A stretch of 64,000 nucleotides of DNA from Chloroflexota bacterium (GTDB taxonomy: Bacteria > Chloroflexota > Anaerolineae > Anaerolineales > Villigracilaceae), in NCBI GenBank assembly GCA_013112685.1, contig JABFGC010000002.1, positions 1,374,902 through 1,438,901 on the forward strand, given 5' to 3'. Positions 1 through 9,134 of this stretch are shown here, one piece after another. Position 1 is the first letter of the stretch. Each line of letters begins with the position of its first letter. Under the pieces are notes generated by a model that worked only from the letters and a program-made list of their open reading frames with translations, was not told the origin of the DNA and searched no databases. Both the position numbers and the translations under genes were made by a program.

Positions 1-1
1 G

Positions 2-403
2 GACCGCCTCGAAGTGGACTCGCCCACCATCCCCCTGACGGAACTGCTGCTGGAGAAAATGCAGATCGTCCAGATCAACGAGAAGGACATCATAGACACC
101 ATCATGTTGCTGCTGGAACATCCGCTTGGCGATACGGACAGGGAAACCATCAACGTCAAACTCGCCGCGCAGTTGTGCGCGAACGACTGGGGGTTATGGC
201 GCACCGCAACCATGAACCTCGAAAAAGTGAAACAACTCGCCCAGCATTATCCCCAATTGACCCCGGAACAAAAATCGAAAGTCGAATCGCAGGTCAACGA
301 GGTCGTTGCCCGGCTGAACAACGAACCCAAACCTCTCGCGTGGCGCATCCGCGACCGCGTCGGGGACCGCGTCAAGTGGTACAAGGACGTGGACGAGGTT
401 TGA
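2..403 (+). CDS. C-terminal part of an uncharacterised protein (5' end outside window)
   Basis: The reading frame is open from base 2, so the protein probably begins upstream of the window; a GTG at 14 is the first possible start inside it. About 133 residues are visible and they are largely helical and charged, with a Leu-rich stretch (LTELLLEKMQIVQINEKDIID) and a Trp-containing segment before the stop. No catalytic motif is visible. From memory the sequence resembles the C-terminal part of a nucleotidyltransferase-like family found in Chloroflexota and actinobacteria, but I cannot confirm that. The next gene follows 48 bases later with its own ribosome binding site (AAGGAG). Confidence 0.6.
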   Translation, partial: DRLEVDSPTIPLTELLLEKMQIVQINEKDIIDTIMLLLEHPLGDTDRETINVKLAAQLCANDWGLWRTATMNLEKVKQLAQHYPQLTPEQKSKVESQVNEVVARLNNEPKPLAWRIRDRVGDRVKWYKDVDEV

Positions 404-451
404 GCCTGGACCGAGCGACCCCGTTCCGCAGCGACACGACAAGGAGTTAAC

Positions 452-1261
452 ATGGCGAAATTCGTCAAAGACCTAATGCATACAAACTTGATCACTTGCA
501 GGCGCGATGCCACGCTGGGACAGGTGGCTGTCCTGCTTCACAACAACCACGTCCACGCGCTCGTGGTCACCGACCGCGACGGGCGCGCGGCTGGCGTCAT
601 CTCCGATTTCGACCTGCTCGCTGGCGAGTGGCTTTCCTCGGACCCCGAAAGCCTCAACGTCATGCGAAAATTGACCGCCGCCGATCTGATGTCCCAACCG
701 GTTGATTCGGTCGAGGCGAACACCCTGCTCTCCGAGGCGGTGCAGAGGTTGATCGAAAAAGAGATCAGCCGCCTGCTCGTCACGGAAAACGGGAAGCCGG
801 TGGGCATCATTTCGCTTTCGGATTTCATCGCAGGCATCGCGGAGATGGAGCAAATCAAACGCGATACGGTGGGCGATGTCATGTCGGATGCGATTCTCGT
901 CTGCCGCGGCAAGACTCCCGTCGCTTCCGCTGCGCGCGCCATGACCTCTGCCGGATGGCGCTCGGTGCTGGTTGTGGACGCGAAGGGAAAGGTGCTCGGC
1001 GTGGTCAGCGGCAGGGATTTGCTCCCGTACATGCAGAGCGGGGACGTGCACGGCAAGATCGTTCGGGATGTGATGCACCCCGCGCTGACCATTGACATCC
1101 ACGCCAGCCTGCGCGATGCAGCGGACAAGATGATCCAGCACCATTATCACCGGCTGGTCGTCGTTGACAACGAAGACCCGGATGCCTTTCCGCTCGGAGT
1201 CATTTCCTCGTTTGACATCGTGGCACAGATGGCAAGACCCGATTCGGTCTGGCAGAAGTAG
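452..1261 (+). CDS. Four-CBS-domain protein
   Basis: This 269-residue protein is made almost entirely of four CBS motifs arranged as two Bateman modules, at about residues 1-60, 75-130, 138-195 and 203-262. Each repeat shows the family pattern of an initial DLM/DVM turn, a variable strand and a closing GVIS.xD or GIIS.xD segment. No enzymatic domain is attached, so it probably senses adenine nucleotides or a similar ligand and acts through a partner. The start is set by AAGGAG eight bases upstream of the ATG at 452. It sits just ahead of the catabolic genes, separated from them by a repeat block, so co-regulation with them is possible but not shown. Confidence 0.88.
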   Translation: MAKFVKDLMHTNLITCRRDATLGQVAVLLHNNHVHALVVTDRDGRAAGVISDFDLLAGEWLSSDPESLNVMRKLTAADLMSQPVDSVEANTLLSEAVQRLIEKEISRLLVTENGKPVGIISLSDFIAGIAEMEQIKRDTVGDVMSDAILVCRGKTPVASAARAMTSAGWRSVLVVDAKGKVLGVVSGRDLLPYMQSGDVHGKIVRDVMHPALTIDIHASLRDAADKMIQHHYHRLVVVDNEDPDAFPLGVISSFDIVAQMARPDSVWQK

Positions 1262-1342
1262 ATCAGACGACAGACTACGGACGATGGGCAGTAGAAGTTC
1301 CTCATCGTCTATCGTCAATTGTCCATCGTCGTTATCATAGGA
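1262..1342 (+). repeat. Intergenic heptad-type dyad repeat (family C)
   Basis: The spacer is built from degenerate units such as GACGACAGACTACGGACGAT on the left and TCATCGTCTATCGTC and TCCATCGTC on the right, so the two halves are imperfect inverted copies. Similar blocks occur at 3787-3833, 61028-61078 and 62705-62843. No protein is encoded here. Confidence 0.7.
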
Positions 1343-1349
1343 GACCTTC

Positions 1350-3782
1350 ATGACTGGATTTCCAACACAAGCACAGGTTGTCATCATTGGCGGGGGCGTG
1401 GGCGGGGCGAGCATTGCTTATCATCTGACAAAAATGGGGTGGAAGGATGTGGTCGTCCTTGAAAAGCACGAACTGACGTCCGGGTCCACGTGGCACTCGG
1501 CGGGGCTGGTGGGACAGATGCGCTCGGACGCAAACCTGACGCGCATGATGCACTACAGCACGGATTTGTACCGCAGTCTCAAAGCCGAAACGGGACAGGA
1601 TACCTCGTGGCGGGAAGTGGGCGGCATCCGCCTTGCTTCGTCCGCGGAACGGCTGGAGGAAACCAGGCGCCTCGTGGGGATGGCGCGTTCGTTCGGCGTG
1701 CCGATGGAATTGATCTCGCCCAAGGAAGCGCATGAGATGTTCCCGCTCATGGACATCAAAGGCGTGGTCGGCGCGGCGTACACGCCCAACGATGGGAGCA
1801 TTGACCCGACCGGTTTGACCAACGCGCTCGCCATCGGCGCAAAAAATCGCGGCGCACAGATCTGTCCCTACACCACCGTGACGGGAATCAACGTCAAGAA
1901 CGGACGCGTACACGAAGTGGTCACGGATAAGGGGACGATCAAGACCGAGGTCGTGGTCAACGCTTCGGGCATGTGGGGACGCGAGATCGGCAAAATGGTG
2001 GGGCTGAGTCTGCCGGTCATTCCGATGGCGCACCTCTACATCATGACCAAACCCATCGAAGGCGTGACCAATAAATTCCCCAACTTGCGCGATCCCGACT
2101 TGCTGGTGTACTGGCGCGAAGAAGTGGGCGGATTGATCACCGGCGGTTACGAACGCCAGCCAGCCACGTTTGGGTTGAACGGCATTCCGAAGGATTTCAA
2201 ATACCAATTGCTCAACCCGGATTGGGATCGCTTCACACCGTTGATGGAAAACTCCATCCGCCGCGTGCCTGCGATTGAAGGCGCGGAAGTGGTGAAACTG
2301 CTGAACGGTCCCGAAGGCTTCACGCCCGACGGCGAGTTTCTGCTCGGTCCAACCTCGGTCAAAGGGTTCTGGGTGGCGTGCGCGTTCTGCGCTCATGGTC
2401 TCGCGGGCGCGGGCGGCATCGGCAAGGTGATGGCGGAGTGGATCATTGACGGCAGTCCCGAATGGGACGTGTGGCGGCTGGATGTGCGCCGCTTCGGTCC
2501 CAATTACAACAGCCTCGATTACACCGTGGCGCGCACGTTTGAAACCTACACCCAGTATTACGACATTCATTTCCCCGGCGAAGAGCGCATGTCCAAGCGC
2601 AATGTGCGCGTCTCCCCCACGTATTTCCGGCTGCGCGACCTGGGCTGTCACTTCGGCGAGAAGATGGGCTGGGAACGCCCGAACTGGTTCAAGCCCTACG
2701 AAGAACTTGCCACGCACGGTCACGAGCCGAAGGGTTGGGCGCGTCACAACTGGAGCCGCGCCATCGGCTACGAACACTTGCAGACGCGCGAGAATGCCGG
2801 TCTCTTCGACGAAACTTCGTTCAACAAATTCGAAGTGCGCGGACCCGGCGCGTTGAAATTTCTCAACACGGTTTGCGCGAATCAAATTGACGTGTCAATC
2901 GGCAGCCTTGTCTACACCCAATGCCTAAACAAACGCGGCGGCATCGAATGTGATTTCACCGTCACGCGCCTCGCCGAAGACCGCTTCTTCATCGTCACCG
3001 GCACGGCGTTCGGTCAGCACGACATGTCGTGGTTGTCGCTGCAAATGCCCGACGACGGCAGCGTCACGATGGAAGATGTCGGCTCGAATTACGCCTGCAT
3101 CGGTTTGTGGGGACCGAAGGCGCGCAAGATTCTGGAAAAAGTCACAAGAGACGATGTTTCCAACGCAGGCTTCCCATACATGACATCCAAACGCATCACG
3201 GTCGGGGATGTCCCCCTCCTCGCTTCGCGCGTGACCTATGTCGGCGAGCTGGGCTGGGAGTTTTACTGCCCGATGGAGTACGGTCTGCGGCTTTGGGATA
3301 CGCTTTGGGAGGCAGGCAAACCCGAAGGCATGGTGGCTGGCGGATACAAAGCCATCGACTCCCTGCGCCTCGAAAAGGGTTATCGCTATTGGAGCGGCGA
3401 GATTTCACCCGATTACACGCCCTACGAAGCCGGTCTCGGTTTCGCGGTCAAACTGGACAAAGGCGATTTCATCGGAAAAGAGGCGCTGGTCAGGCAAAAG
3501 GCGGAGGGCATCCAACAAAAACTCTGCACCATCACGCTCTGCGACGACCGCACCATCGTGCTGGGCAAGGAACCCATCCGCGCGGACGGCAAGACGGTCG
3601 GATGGGTGGCTTCGGGCGGGTTCGGCTATTCGGTGAACAAGTCCATCGCGTATGCTTACCTGCCAATGGAATACGCAAAGGTCGGCGCAAAACTGGAGGT
3701 CGAATGCTTCGGTGAACAGGTTGAAGCGGAGGTGGCTCAACCTGTGCTGTGGGATCCGAAGGGAGAACGAATCAAAGCGTAA
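1350..3782 (+). CDS. FAD-dependent dimethylglycine/sarcosine dehydrogenase-like protein with GcvT domain
   Basis: At 810 residues it has the size and layout of dimethylglycine and sarcosine dehydrogenases. An N-terminal DAO-type FAD domain (about 1-375) opens with the dinucleotide motif GGGVGGAS. The segment SGSTWHSAGLVGQ at about residue 45-57 carries the His that binds FAD covalently in this family. A middle FAO_M-like segment follows (about 380-435), then a GcvT aminomethyltransferase domain (about 440-790) that should hand a one-carbon unit to tetrahydrofolate. The start is supported by AGGAG seven bases upstream. Likely substrates are N-methyl amino acids (dimethylglycine, sarcosine or relatives); the exact one cannot be read from the sequence. 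It heads the catabolic cluster running to about 15.2 kb. Confidence 0.88.
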   Translation: MTGFPTQAQVVIIGGGVGGASIAYHLTKMGWKDVVVLEKHELTSGSTWHSAGLVGQMRSDANLTRMMHYSTDLYRSLKAETGQDTSWREVGGIRLASSAERLEETRRLVGMARSFGVPMELISPKEAHEMFPLMDIKGVVGAAYTPNDGSIDPTGLTNALAIGAKNRGAQICPYTTVTGINVKNGRVHEVVTDKGTIKTEVVVNASGMWGREIGKMVGLSLPVIPMAHLYIMTKPIEGVTNKFPNLRDPDLLVYWREEVGGLITGGYERQPATFGLNGIPKDFKYQLLNPDWDRFTPLMENSIRRVPAIEGAEVVKLLNGPEGFTPDGEFLLGPTSVKGFWVACAFCAHGLAGAGGIGKVMAEWIIDGSPEWDVWRLDVRRFGPNYNSLDYTVARTFETYTQYYDIHFPGEERMSKRNVRVSPTYFRLRDLGCHFGEKMGWERPNWFKPYEELATHGHEPKGWARHNWSRAIGYEHLQTRENAGLFDETSFNKFEVRGPGALKFLNTVCANQIDVSIGSLVYTQCLNKRGGIECDFTVTRLAEDRFFIVTGTAFGQHDMSWLSLQMPDDGSVTMEDVGSNYACIGLWGPKARKILEKVTRDDVSNAGFPYMTSKRITVGDVPLLASRVTYVGELGWEFYCPMEYGLRLWDTLWEAGKPEGMVAGGYKAIDSLRLEKGYRYWSGEISPDYTPYEAGLGFAVKLDKGDFIGKEALVRQKAEGIQQKLCTITLCDDRTIVLGKEPIRADGKTVGWVASGGFGYSVNKSIAYAYLPMEYAKVGAKLEVECFGEQVEAEVAQPVLWDPKGERIKA

Positions 3783-3786
3783 CTTT

Positions 3787-3833
3787 GACAATGGACGATA
3801 GACGGTAGACGATGGTCAATCGTCCGTGGTCAT
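3787..3833 (+). repeat. Short heptad-type repeat (family C)
   Basis: Units ATGGACGATAGACGGTAGA and CGATGGTCAATCGTCC fill the gap between the dehydrogenase and the phosphotransferase. The block matches the family seen at 1262-1342 and near parA and jag, but is shorter. It lies inside a likely operon. Confidence 0.55.
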
Positions 3834-3868
3834 CAAAATTCTTTCACCAAAGGAAGGAACACAGTCCA

Positions 3869-4804
3869 ATGAATACGCTTGCCATAGACAAAGCCATCGC
3901 CAAGGTGCCGTTCCTGGCGGAGTCGAAGAACGTCAAAAAGATTCCGCTCAGCGGCGGCATCACCAACCTGAACTTCAAGATCGAAGCGGACGGCAGGGCG
4001 TACGTCATCCGCCTGGCTGGCGAAGGCACCGACCAGCTGGGAATCAAGCGCGATGTGGAACACGCCGCGAACAAGGCGGCGGGGCAATTGGGCATCGCGC
4101 CAGAGGTGATGTATTTCATCGAGCCGGAAGGCTACATCGTCACCCGCTTCATCAACGGCAAGCGCATCATGCCCGAAGAGATCGTCAAGCCCGAATATCT
4201 CGCGCGCGTGGCGCAAAAACTGAGGCTGTTCCACCGCAACGCGCTCAAACTGAAGGGCGAGTTCAACGTCTTCCGCCGCGTCGAAATGCTGACGAAGGTA
4301 TCGAAAGGCAAGGGCGCGAATTTTCCGCACGACTGGGATTTCATCATAAAGAAAATGCGCGAAGCGGAAAAGGCGTCGCTCAGGGACCCGTACGTCCCGA
4401 CCCCCTGTCACAACGACCTGCTGAACCTCAACTGGCTGGACGAAGAAGTGGCGGGCGACATCGGCGAACTGCGCCTGTTGGATTGGGAGTACGCGGGCAT
4501 GGGCGATATCTTCTTCGACCTGGGGAATTTCTCGCACCATCACCGATTGAACGAAGAACAGATCCGCATCTTCCTGACCTCGTACTTTGGCGAGATGACC
4601 CCGAAGCATTATGCCCGCCTGAGAATCATGTGGGCGATGTCGGAACTGCACGAAGCCATGTGGGGCACCACGCAGACGGTCATCTCGAAACTGGAGGAGG
4701 ACTTCCAGGGATACGCCAACCTGTGGTTCGGGCGGTACCGCATGCACGTCACGGATTATCGCTGGGAGCGATGGTTGAAGGATGTAGGGAGGAAGGGTAA
4801 ATAG
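3869..4804 (+). CDS. Choline/ethanolamine kinase-like phosphotransferase (APH fold)
   Basis: The 311-residue protein has the aminoglycoside-phosphotransferase/choline kinase fold. It has a nucleotide-binding N-lobe with GGITNLNFKI at about residue 27, the catalytic loop CHNDLLNLNWL (HxDxxxxN type) at about 187-197, and the metal-binding segment LLDWEYAGMGD at about 212-222. The W-E-Y-A-G form after the metal Asp is typical of choline kinase and LicA-like members. A longer frame reaches upstream to 3812, but GGAAGGAA just before the ATG at 3869 and the start of similarity favour 3869. It probably phosphorylates a small amino alcohol such as choline or ethanolamine; that is family-based inference. 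Confidence 0.82.
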   Translation: MNTLAIDKAIAKVPFLAESKNVKKIPLSGGITNLNFKIEADGRAYVIRLAGEGTDQLGIKRDVEHAANKAAGQLGIAPEVMYFIEPEGYIVTRFINGKRIMPEEIVKPEYLARVAQKLRLFHRNALKLKGEFNVFRRVEMLTKVSKGKGANFPHDWDFIIKKMREAEKASLRDPYVPTPCHNDLLNLNWLDEEVAGDIGELRLLDWEYAGMGDIFFDLGNFSHHHRLNEEQIRIFLTSYFGEMTPKHYARLRIMWAMSELHEAMWGTTQTVISKLEEDFQGYANLWFGRYRMHVTDYRWERWLKDVGRKGK

Positions 4805-4920
4805 AGGTATTGGAGATTGGTAATTTGCGAAAGCGAAGTAAATGAAAGTTGAACGTTCTTTGCCGTTTCATCCAGCCTGGCGTAGACTTTCATGAGCGCG
4901 ATGAGAAAGGAGTGTGCGCC

Positions 4921-6147
4921 ATGATCGAAAGTCCTGTTGAACGGCTCGCAAGGACGCATCCCGACCTTGAAATCTGGTGGGATTCGTCCCCGCTGGTGTA
5001 CGACCAGTGGATGCGCAAGATGCTGCGCGAGGCTCCGCCCGCTCGAAGACCCGTCCTGGAGGAGCAACTTGCAAGGTTGTACAACGCCCAAAATCCCGCT
5101 GCAAGCGTCTTTCGCGGCTGTACGACCAACCCGCCCCTTTCGTGGCAGGCAGTCCAAAGCGACCCCGCATTTTGGGGCGAGTGGGTGGACGACCAGATAC
5201 AGTCAAACCCGGGTCTCGATTTGAGCGAGATCGTCTGGCTGACCTACAAGGAAGTTGTAAAACGCGGCGCAGAGATGTACCTGCCCATCTTCGAAGCCTC
5301 CAATGGACGGTTCGGCTGGATTTCGGGACAGTTGGACCCGCGCCTCTTCACCGAGACTGAACGCATGGTCCACGACGCGGAGGAACTCAGCGCCCTCAGC
5401 CCGAACGTGATGGTCAAGGTCCCGGCGAGTATGCAGGGCATCGAGGTCGTCAAAATCCTGACATCGAAAGGCATCAGCACCAACACCACGGTCTGCTTTA
5501 CCCTGCCGCAGATCATGGCGTCCGCGGATGCGGCGATGGACGGCTTGAAAATCGCCGAAAAAAACGGCGTGGATTTGAAACGCTGGCGCGCGGTCATCAC
5601 CATGATGATCGGGCGGCTAACGGAGCACGAAGCGCTGGACGTGCAGGCAGAGCGCAAGAACATCAAACTCTCCTGGCAGGATAAGCACTGGTTCGGCATT
5701 GCGGTCTTCCGCAGCGCCTACCGCATCCTGACCGACGGAGGCTACGCCAGCAAAATGCTTGCCTGCTCGATGCGCCCCGGTCCGCTCGCGGCAGGAAAGA
5801 TGCGCTTCTGGGACGTTCAGAAACTCGCCGGAGGCGACATCGTCTACACCTGCCCGCCGTACGTGCTGGAACCGCTTTTCGAGATCGGCGAGGACCTTGA
5901 GTTCGAATCCGAGATCGGGAAGGAAACGCCGCAGGATGTGCTGGACAAGATGTCGAAAATCCCGTTCTGCATCCAGGCGTATGACCCGAACGGTCTGGCG
6001 TTGGAACAGTTCAACAGCCATCCATCCACGATCAGCACGGTCGAAGCCTTTTCCAAGGGGTTTGCCGGGCTGGAAAAGTTCATAGGAGAACGGATGACGA
6101 CCCGTCATCAAAAAGTCGTGTCCAACCAGGCTCGTGCGCGCGGATGA
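4921..6147 (+). CDS. Transaldolase family protein
   Basis: A 408-residue transaldolase-like aldolase. Recognisable are the early TTNPPLS motif (about residue 66), the Schiff-base lysine in NVMVKVPAS (about 163-171), and the following GIEVVKILTSKGISTNTTVCF strand typical of transaldolases. It is longer than E. coli TalB (317), with an extra N-terminal helix region and a longer C-terminus. The start at 4921 has GAAAGGAG upstream; an in-frame ATG at 4849 is less likely. Together with the following aldolase it would move three-carbon units between sugar or sugar-like phosphates. Whether it works in the pentose phosphate pathway or in a specialised pathway cannot be told. Confidence 0.85.
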   Translation: MIESPVERLARTHPDLEIWWDSSPLVYDQWMRKMLREAPPARRPVLEEQLARLYNAQNPAASVFRGCTTNPPLSWQAVQSDPAFWGEWVDDQIQSNPGLDLSEIVWLTYKEVVKRGAEMYLPIFEASNGRFGWISGQLDPRLFTETERMVHDAEELSALSPNVMVKVPASMQGIEVVKILTSKGISTNTTVCFTLPQIMASADAAMDGLKIAEKNGVDLKRWRAVITMMIGRLTEHEALDVQAERKNIKLSWQDKHWFGIAVFRSAYRILTDGGYASKMLACSMRPGPLAAGKMRFWDVQKLAGGDIVYTCPPYVLEPLFEIGEDLEFESEIGKETPQDVLDKMSKIPFCIQAYDPNGLALEQFNSHPSTISTVEAFSKGFAGLEKFIGERMTTRHQKVVSNQARARG

Positions 6148-6186
6148 GTCTAACCAAACAAGTTCAATTCACAACAGGAGACAACT

Positions 6187-7062
6187 ATGTCAATCGTAAA
6201 TGCAAAAGAAATCATGGTGGAGGCGGCGAAGAACGGCTATGCCATCGGCGCGTTCAATATCACCGACCTGCTGCAATTCGAGGCGGTGATTGACGCCGCC
6301 GTCGAGACCAAATCGCCGGTCATCGTGCAGACCTCGGTCAAACCCTCGCAATTCCTCGGCACCAATATGATGGTGGCGATCTTCCGCACGCTGGCGCAAT
6401 CCGCGCCGGTGCCGGTCTGCCTGCACCTCGACCACTGCACCGACATTGCCTACTGCAAGAAGTGCGCCGACGCCGGTTACACCAACATCATGATTGATGC
6501 GTCCAAGCATCCCTTCGAGGAGAACATCCGCCAGACGAAGGAAGTGGCGGATTACTGCCACAGCGTCGGGGACATCTCGGTCGAGGGCGAGTTGGGGACC
6601 GTCGGCGGGGTGGAGGACCAGGTCAAGGTCGCGGAGGATGAGGCGCAGTTGGCGAATCCGAAACAGTCGGTGGAGTTCGTCGAGCGCACGGGCGTGGATA
6701 TCTTCGCCCCCGCCATCGGCACGGCGCACGGCGTGTACAAGACCAAGAATCCGAAAGTGGATTTCGAGCGCCTGGCGACCATCCACAAGATGCTAAACGG
6801 GGACGGTATAAAAATCCCGCTGGTCGTCCACGGCGGGACGGGCTTGCCCGACGACTACATCGTCAAATTGCGCGAGGCAGGCGGCGCGAAGTTCAACGTC
6901 TCCACCGAGTTGAAGCACACGCTGATTGACGCCAAATGGGAATACATCAATGCCCACCGCGAAGAGTACGACCCCGGCAAACTGGATGTCTTCGTCCGCG
7001 ACGCGACCCGCAAGGCGGTCATCGGCTGGATGGAGAAGTTGGGATCGGTTGGGAAGGCATAA
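6187..7062 (+). CDS. Class II fructose-bisphosphate/ketose-bisphosphate aldolase family protein
   Basis: This 291-residue zinc aldolase shows the family motifs in order. HLDHCTD carries the catalytic Asp and a zinc His (about residue 80), EGELGTVGG is at about 134, a zinc His lies in AIGTAHGVYK (about 178-187), and VHGGTGLPDD (about 217) binds the substrate phosphate. The class contains Fba, KbaY/GatY and IolJ-type aldolases, which differ in substrate specificity. AGGAG precedes the ATG at 6187. It lies 39 bases after the transaldolase gene and is probably co-transcribed with it, giving dihydroxyacetone phosphate as a product. Confidence 0.88.
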   Translation: MSIVNAKEIMVEAAKNGYAIGAFNITDLLQFEAVIDAAVETKSPVIVQTSVKPSQFLGTNMMVAIFRTLAQSAPVPVCLHLDHCTDIAYCKKCADAGYTNIMIDASKHPFEENIRQTKEVADYCHSVGDISVEGELGTVGGVEDQVKVAEDEAQLANPKQSVEFVERTGVDIFAPAIGTAHGVYKTKNPKVDFERLATIHKMLNGDGIKIPLVVHGGTGLPDDYIVKLREAGGAKFNVSTELKHTLIDAKWEYINAHREEYDPGKLDVFVRDATRKAVIGWMEKLGSVGKA

Positions 7063-7079
7063 ACAGGCACACAAGCAGA

Positions 7080-7118
7080 CAGGTATACAAATTGTGTACT
7101 TGTGTACGTGTATACCTG
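7080..7118 (+). repeat. Inverted repeat in the aldolase-aminotransferase spacer
   Basis: CAGGTATAC at 7080-7088 is exactly mirrored by GTATACCTG at 7110-7118, with GTGTAC-containing repeats between the arms. There is no T-tract, so it is not an obvious terminator. It could shape the operon mRNA or be a mobile palindrome remnant. Confidence 0.6.
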
Positions 7119-7149
7119 CGCACCCCACACTAAAACAGAGGAGTAACAA

Positions 7150-8259
7150 ATGAAAAATATCGAAGAATACTACGCCCCCTGGGTGAAGGGGATTCCGATG
7201 TACATCTCGGAGCATATCGAAAAGGCGTGGAGGGATCCTAAATTGCATCGCATGATGTCGAACGAGAATCCCCTGCCCCCTTCCGACAAGGTGCTGGACG
7301 CGATGTTCAAGTATGCGAAGATGGCAAACCGCTACCCCGACCAGGGCCTGGTGGTGCGGAGCAAGATCGCCGAGATGAACAACGTGGACGGTCCCGAAAA
7401 CGTGATGATCGGCAACGGCTCCAGCGAAGTGTACGACAACGTCTTCCGCATGTTCATCATCCCCCAGCAGGACGAAGTTATCCAGCATACGCCGTGCTTC
7501 GGCATCTATCAGTTGCGCGGAACCCTGCTCGGCGCGAAGATGGTCAACGTACCGATGATCTACAAAGATAATTACCTGCATTTCGATCCCGACGGCATCC
7601 TGAACGCCGTTACTGACAAGACCAAGATCATCGTGATCGCCAACCCGAACAACCCGACCGGCAACTTCATGGCGGCGGAGCACTTCGTCCGCATCGCGGA
7701 GACGGGCATTCCCTTCGTCATTGACGAGGCATACGTGGAATATGCGGGCTTGGGCATGTCGCAGGTGCAGTTGACAAAGAAATACAAGAACGTTCTCATC
7801 ACCCGCACGCTCTCGAAGGCTTATGGTCTGGCAGGGATGCGCTTTGGATACACCATTGCGAACAAGGACGTGATCGCACAGATCTCCGGCTCGCTTCTGC
7901 CCTGGAACGTGGGGACGATTCCCATGTGGGCGGCGCTTGCCGCGTTTGAAGACCAGGAAGGGCTGGCGGAGCGCGTCAAGTTCAACAACGACGCGGTGGA
8001 TTACATCACCGAGTCGCTAAGCGTGATTCCCGGTTTTGTCGTCTTCCCCTCCAAGGCGAACTACATCCTGTTCGACTGCGGCGCGACCGGCAAGACCGGC
8101 AAGGAGGTGCTTGCCTTCGCCGAGACCAAGGGCATCATCCTGCGCGGCGAGAGCAAAAAGTACGGCTCCGACGGCTGGTTCCGCGTAACCATCGGCACGA
8201 AGGAAGAGAACGAGTTGTTCGTGAATACGATTCTGGAGTTCTTCGGAGTGAAGAAATAA
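7150..8259 (+). CDS. HisC-like PLP-dependent aminotransferase (fold type I)
   Basis: At 369 residues it has the length of histidinol-phosphate aminotransferases. Visible are the NPNNPTGN loop (about 161), the PLP-contacting Asp in FVIDEAYVEY (about 191), the PLP lysine in TLSKAYGLAGMRFGY (about 218-224), and the C-terminal substrate-binding Arg in GWFRVTIGTKEEN. The histidinol-phosphate aminotransferase and threonine-phosphate decarboxylase (CobD) families share these motifs. No other histidine or cobalamin gene lies nearby, so a role in the local catabolic pathway is as likely as histidine synthesis. The ATG at 7150 has GAGGAG just upstream. A strong hairpin follows the stop. Confidence 0.8.
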   Translation: MKNIEEYYAPWVKGIPMYISEHIEKAWRDPKLHRMMSNENPLPPSDKVLDAMFKYAKMANRYPDQGLVVRSKIAEMNNVDGPENVMIGNGSSEVYDNVFRMFIIPQQDEVIQHTPCFGIYQLRGTLLGAKMVNVPMIYKDNYLHFDPDGILNAVTDKTKIIVIANPNNPTGNFMAAEHFVRIAETGIPFVIDEAYVEYAGLGMSQVQLTKKYKNVLITRTLSKAYGLAGMRFGYTIANKDVIAQISGSLLPWNVGTIPMWAALAAFEDQEGLAERVKFNNDAVDYITESLSVIPGFVVFPSKANYILFDCGATGKTGKEVLAFAETKGIILRGESKKYGSDGWFRVTIGTKEENELFVNTILEFFGVKK

Positions 8260-8264
8260 ATATC

Positions 8265-8304
8265 AAAAGGCCTGACAGGTTTTTGGAAACCTGTCAGGCC
8301 TTTT
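8265..8304 (+). terminator. Perfect 18-bp hairpin, probable terminator or attenuator
   Basis: AAAAGGCCTGACAGGTTT at 8265-8282 pairs perfectly with 8287-8304 across a four-base loop. The 3' arm ends in TTTT. The ribosome binding site of the next gene (GGAGG at 8307) follows directly, so the hairpin may only partly terminate and may damp expression of the HAD gene. CCTGACAGGT palindromes also occur as dispersed repeats in many genomes. Confidence 0.75.
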
Positions 8305-8316
8305 GTGGAGGAAACC

Positions 8317-9078
8317 ATGTCCAAAATAAAAGCAGTGTTCTTCGACCAAGACGGCGTGATCATTGATACCGAGCGCGACGGGCATCGCGTTTCGTTCAAT
8401 ATGACGTTCAAGGAATTCGGCTTCACCGACGAATGGGACGTGGAGTATTACCACGAACTACTCCAGATCGCGGGCGGCAAGGAACGCATGAAGCATCACT
8501 GGAAGACCAAGGGGTTTTCCAGACCGCTGACCGAGGAGGAGATTGACAACCTCGTCAAGGAGATGCACAAACGCAAGACGGCGCTCTTCGTCGAACTCAT
8601 CGAGACGGGAAAACTCCCGTTGCGGCCCGGCATTCACCGGTTCATGAAGGAAGCGATGGAGGCAGGCTTGAAGATCGCGGTCTGCACCACGTCCAATGAA
8701 CAGGCGGCGAAAGCCATCACGGAAAAAATCCTTTCCGACATCAAGTTCGACATCGTGCTGGCGGGCGACGTGGTCAAGAACAAGAAGCCCGATCCCGAAA
8801 TCTACAACCTCGCGCTTTCCAAACTCGGATTAAGCCCCGAAGAGGTGTTCGTTGTCGAAGATTCCAAGAACGGCGTGAAAGCCGCAAAAGCCGCCGGAAT
8901 GAAGACCATCGTCACGACAAACCATTACACCGAAAAGGAAGATGTGAACGCGGGCGATGTGATCGTCTCCTGCCTGGGCGACCCCGACGGTGAGAAAGCC
9001 GAATTACGCAAAGGCGATTTGTCCGGCTTCGACGGGGTAGTGCACGTCAAACATCTCCTGGAGTTGTTCGGGACCTGA
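8317..9078 (+). CDS. HAD-superfamily hydrolase (beta-phosphoglucomutase/CbbY-like)
   Basis: A 253-residue HAD phosphatase with a helical cap. Motif I is FFDQDGVIID at the N-terminus (nucleophile and acid Asp). The cap lies at about 15-100, motif II is CTTSN at about 124, motif III lysine sits in KNKKPDPEIY at about 151, and motif IV is VVEDSKNG at about 170. The CbbY/beta-phosphoglucomutase-like subgroup dephosphorylates or isomerises small sugar phosphates. The start at 8317 is preferred over the GTG at 8305 because GGAGG lies between them. Its place in the cluster suggests removal of phosphate from a pathway or dead-end intermediate. Confidence 0.82.
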   Translation: MSKIKAVFFDQDGVIIDTERDGHRVSFNMTFKEFGFTDEWDVEYYHELLQIAGGKERMKHHWKTKGFSRPLTEEEIDNLVKEMHKRKTALFVELIETGKLPLRPGIHRFMKEAMEAGLKIAVCTTSNEQAAKAITEKILSDIKFDIVLAGDVVKNKKPDPEIYNLALSKLGLSPEEVFVVEDSKNGVKAAKAAGMKTIVTTNHYTEKEDVNAGDVIVSCLGDPDGEKAELRKGDLSGFDGVVHVKHLLELFGT

Positions 9079-9094
9079 ATTAGAAAGTAATCGG

Positions 9095-9134
9095 ACAAGG
9101 GTGTATGAATTTTCGTCATATACCCTTGTTTTTT
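9095..9134 (+). terminator. Rho-independent terminator
   Basis: ACAAGGGTGTATGA at 9095-9108 pairs with TCATATACCCTTGT at 9116-9129 (one G-T wobble), followed by a run of T. It closes the transcript of the HAD gene. The remaining spacer to 9351 holds no gene; it probably contains the promoter of the permease, which I could not assign. Confidence 0.85.

Noticed and set aside
473..1414. Long minus-strand open frame opposite the CBS gene
   Set aside because: It is the antisense shadow of a clear CBS-domain gene; composition is His/Arg-rich without family resemblance.
1335..2885. 516-codon minus-strand open frame opposite the FAD dehydrogenase
   Set aside because: The plus-strand gene has all family motifs over its full length; the antisense product has none. 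Long antisense frames are common in GC-rich genes.
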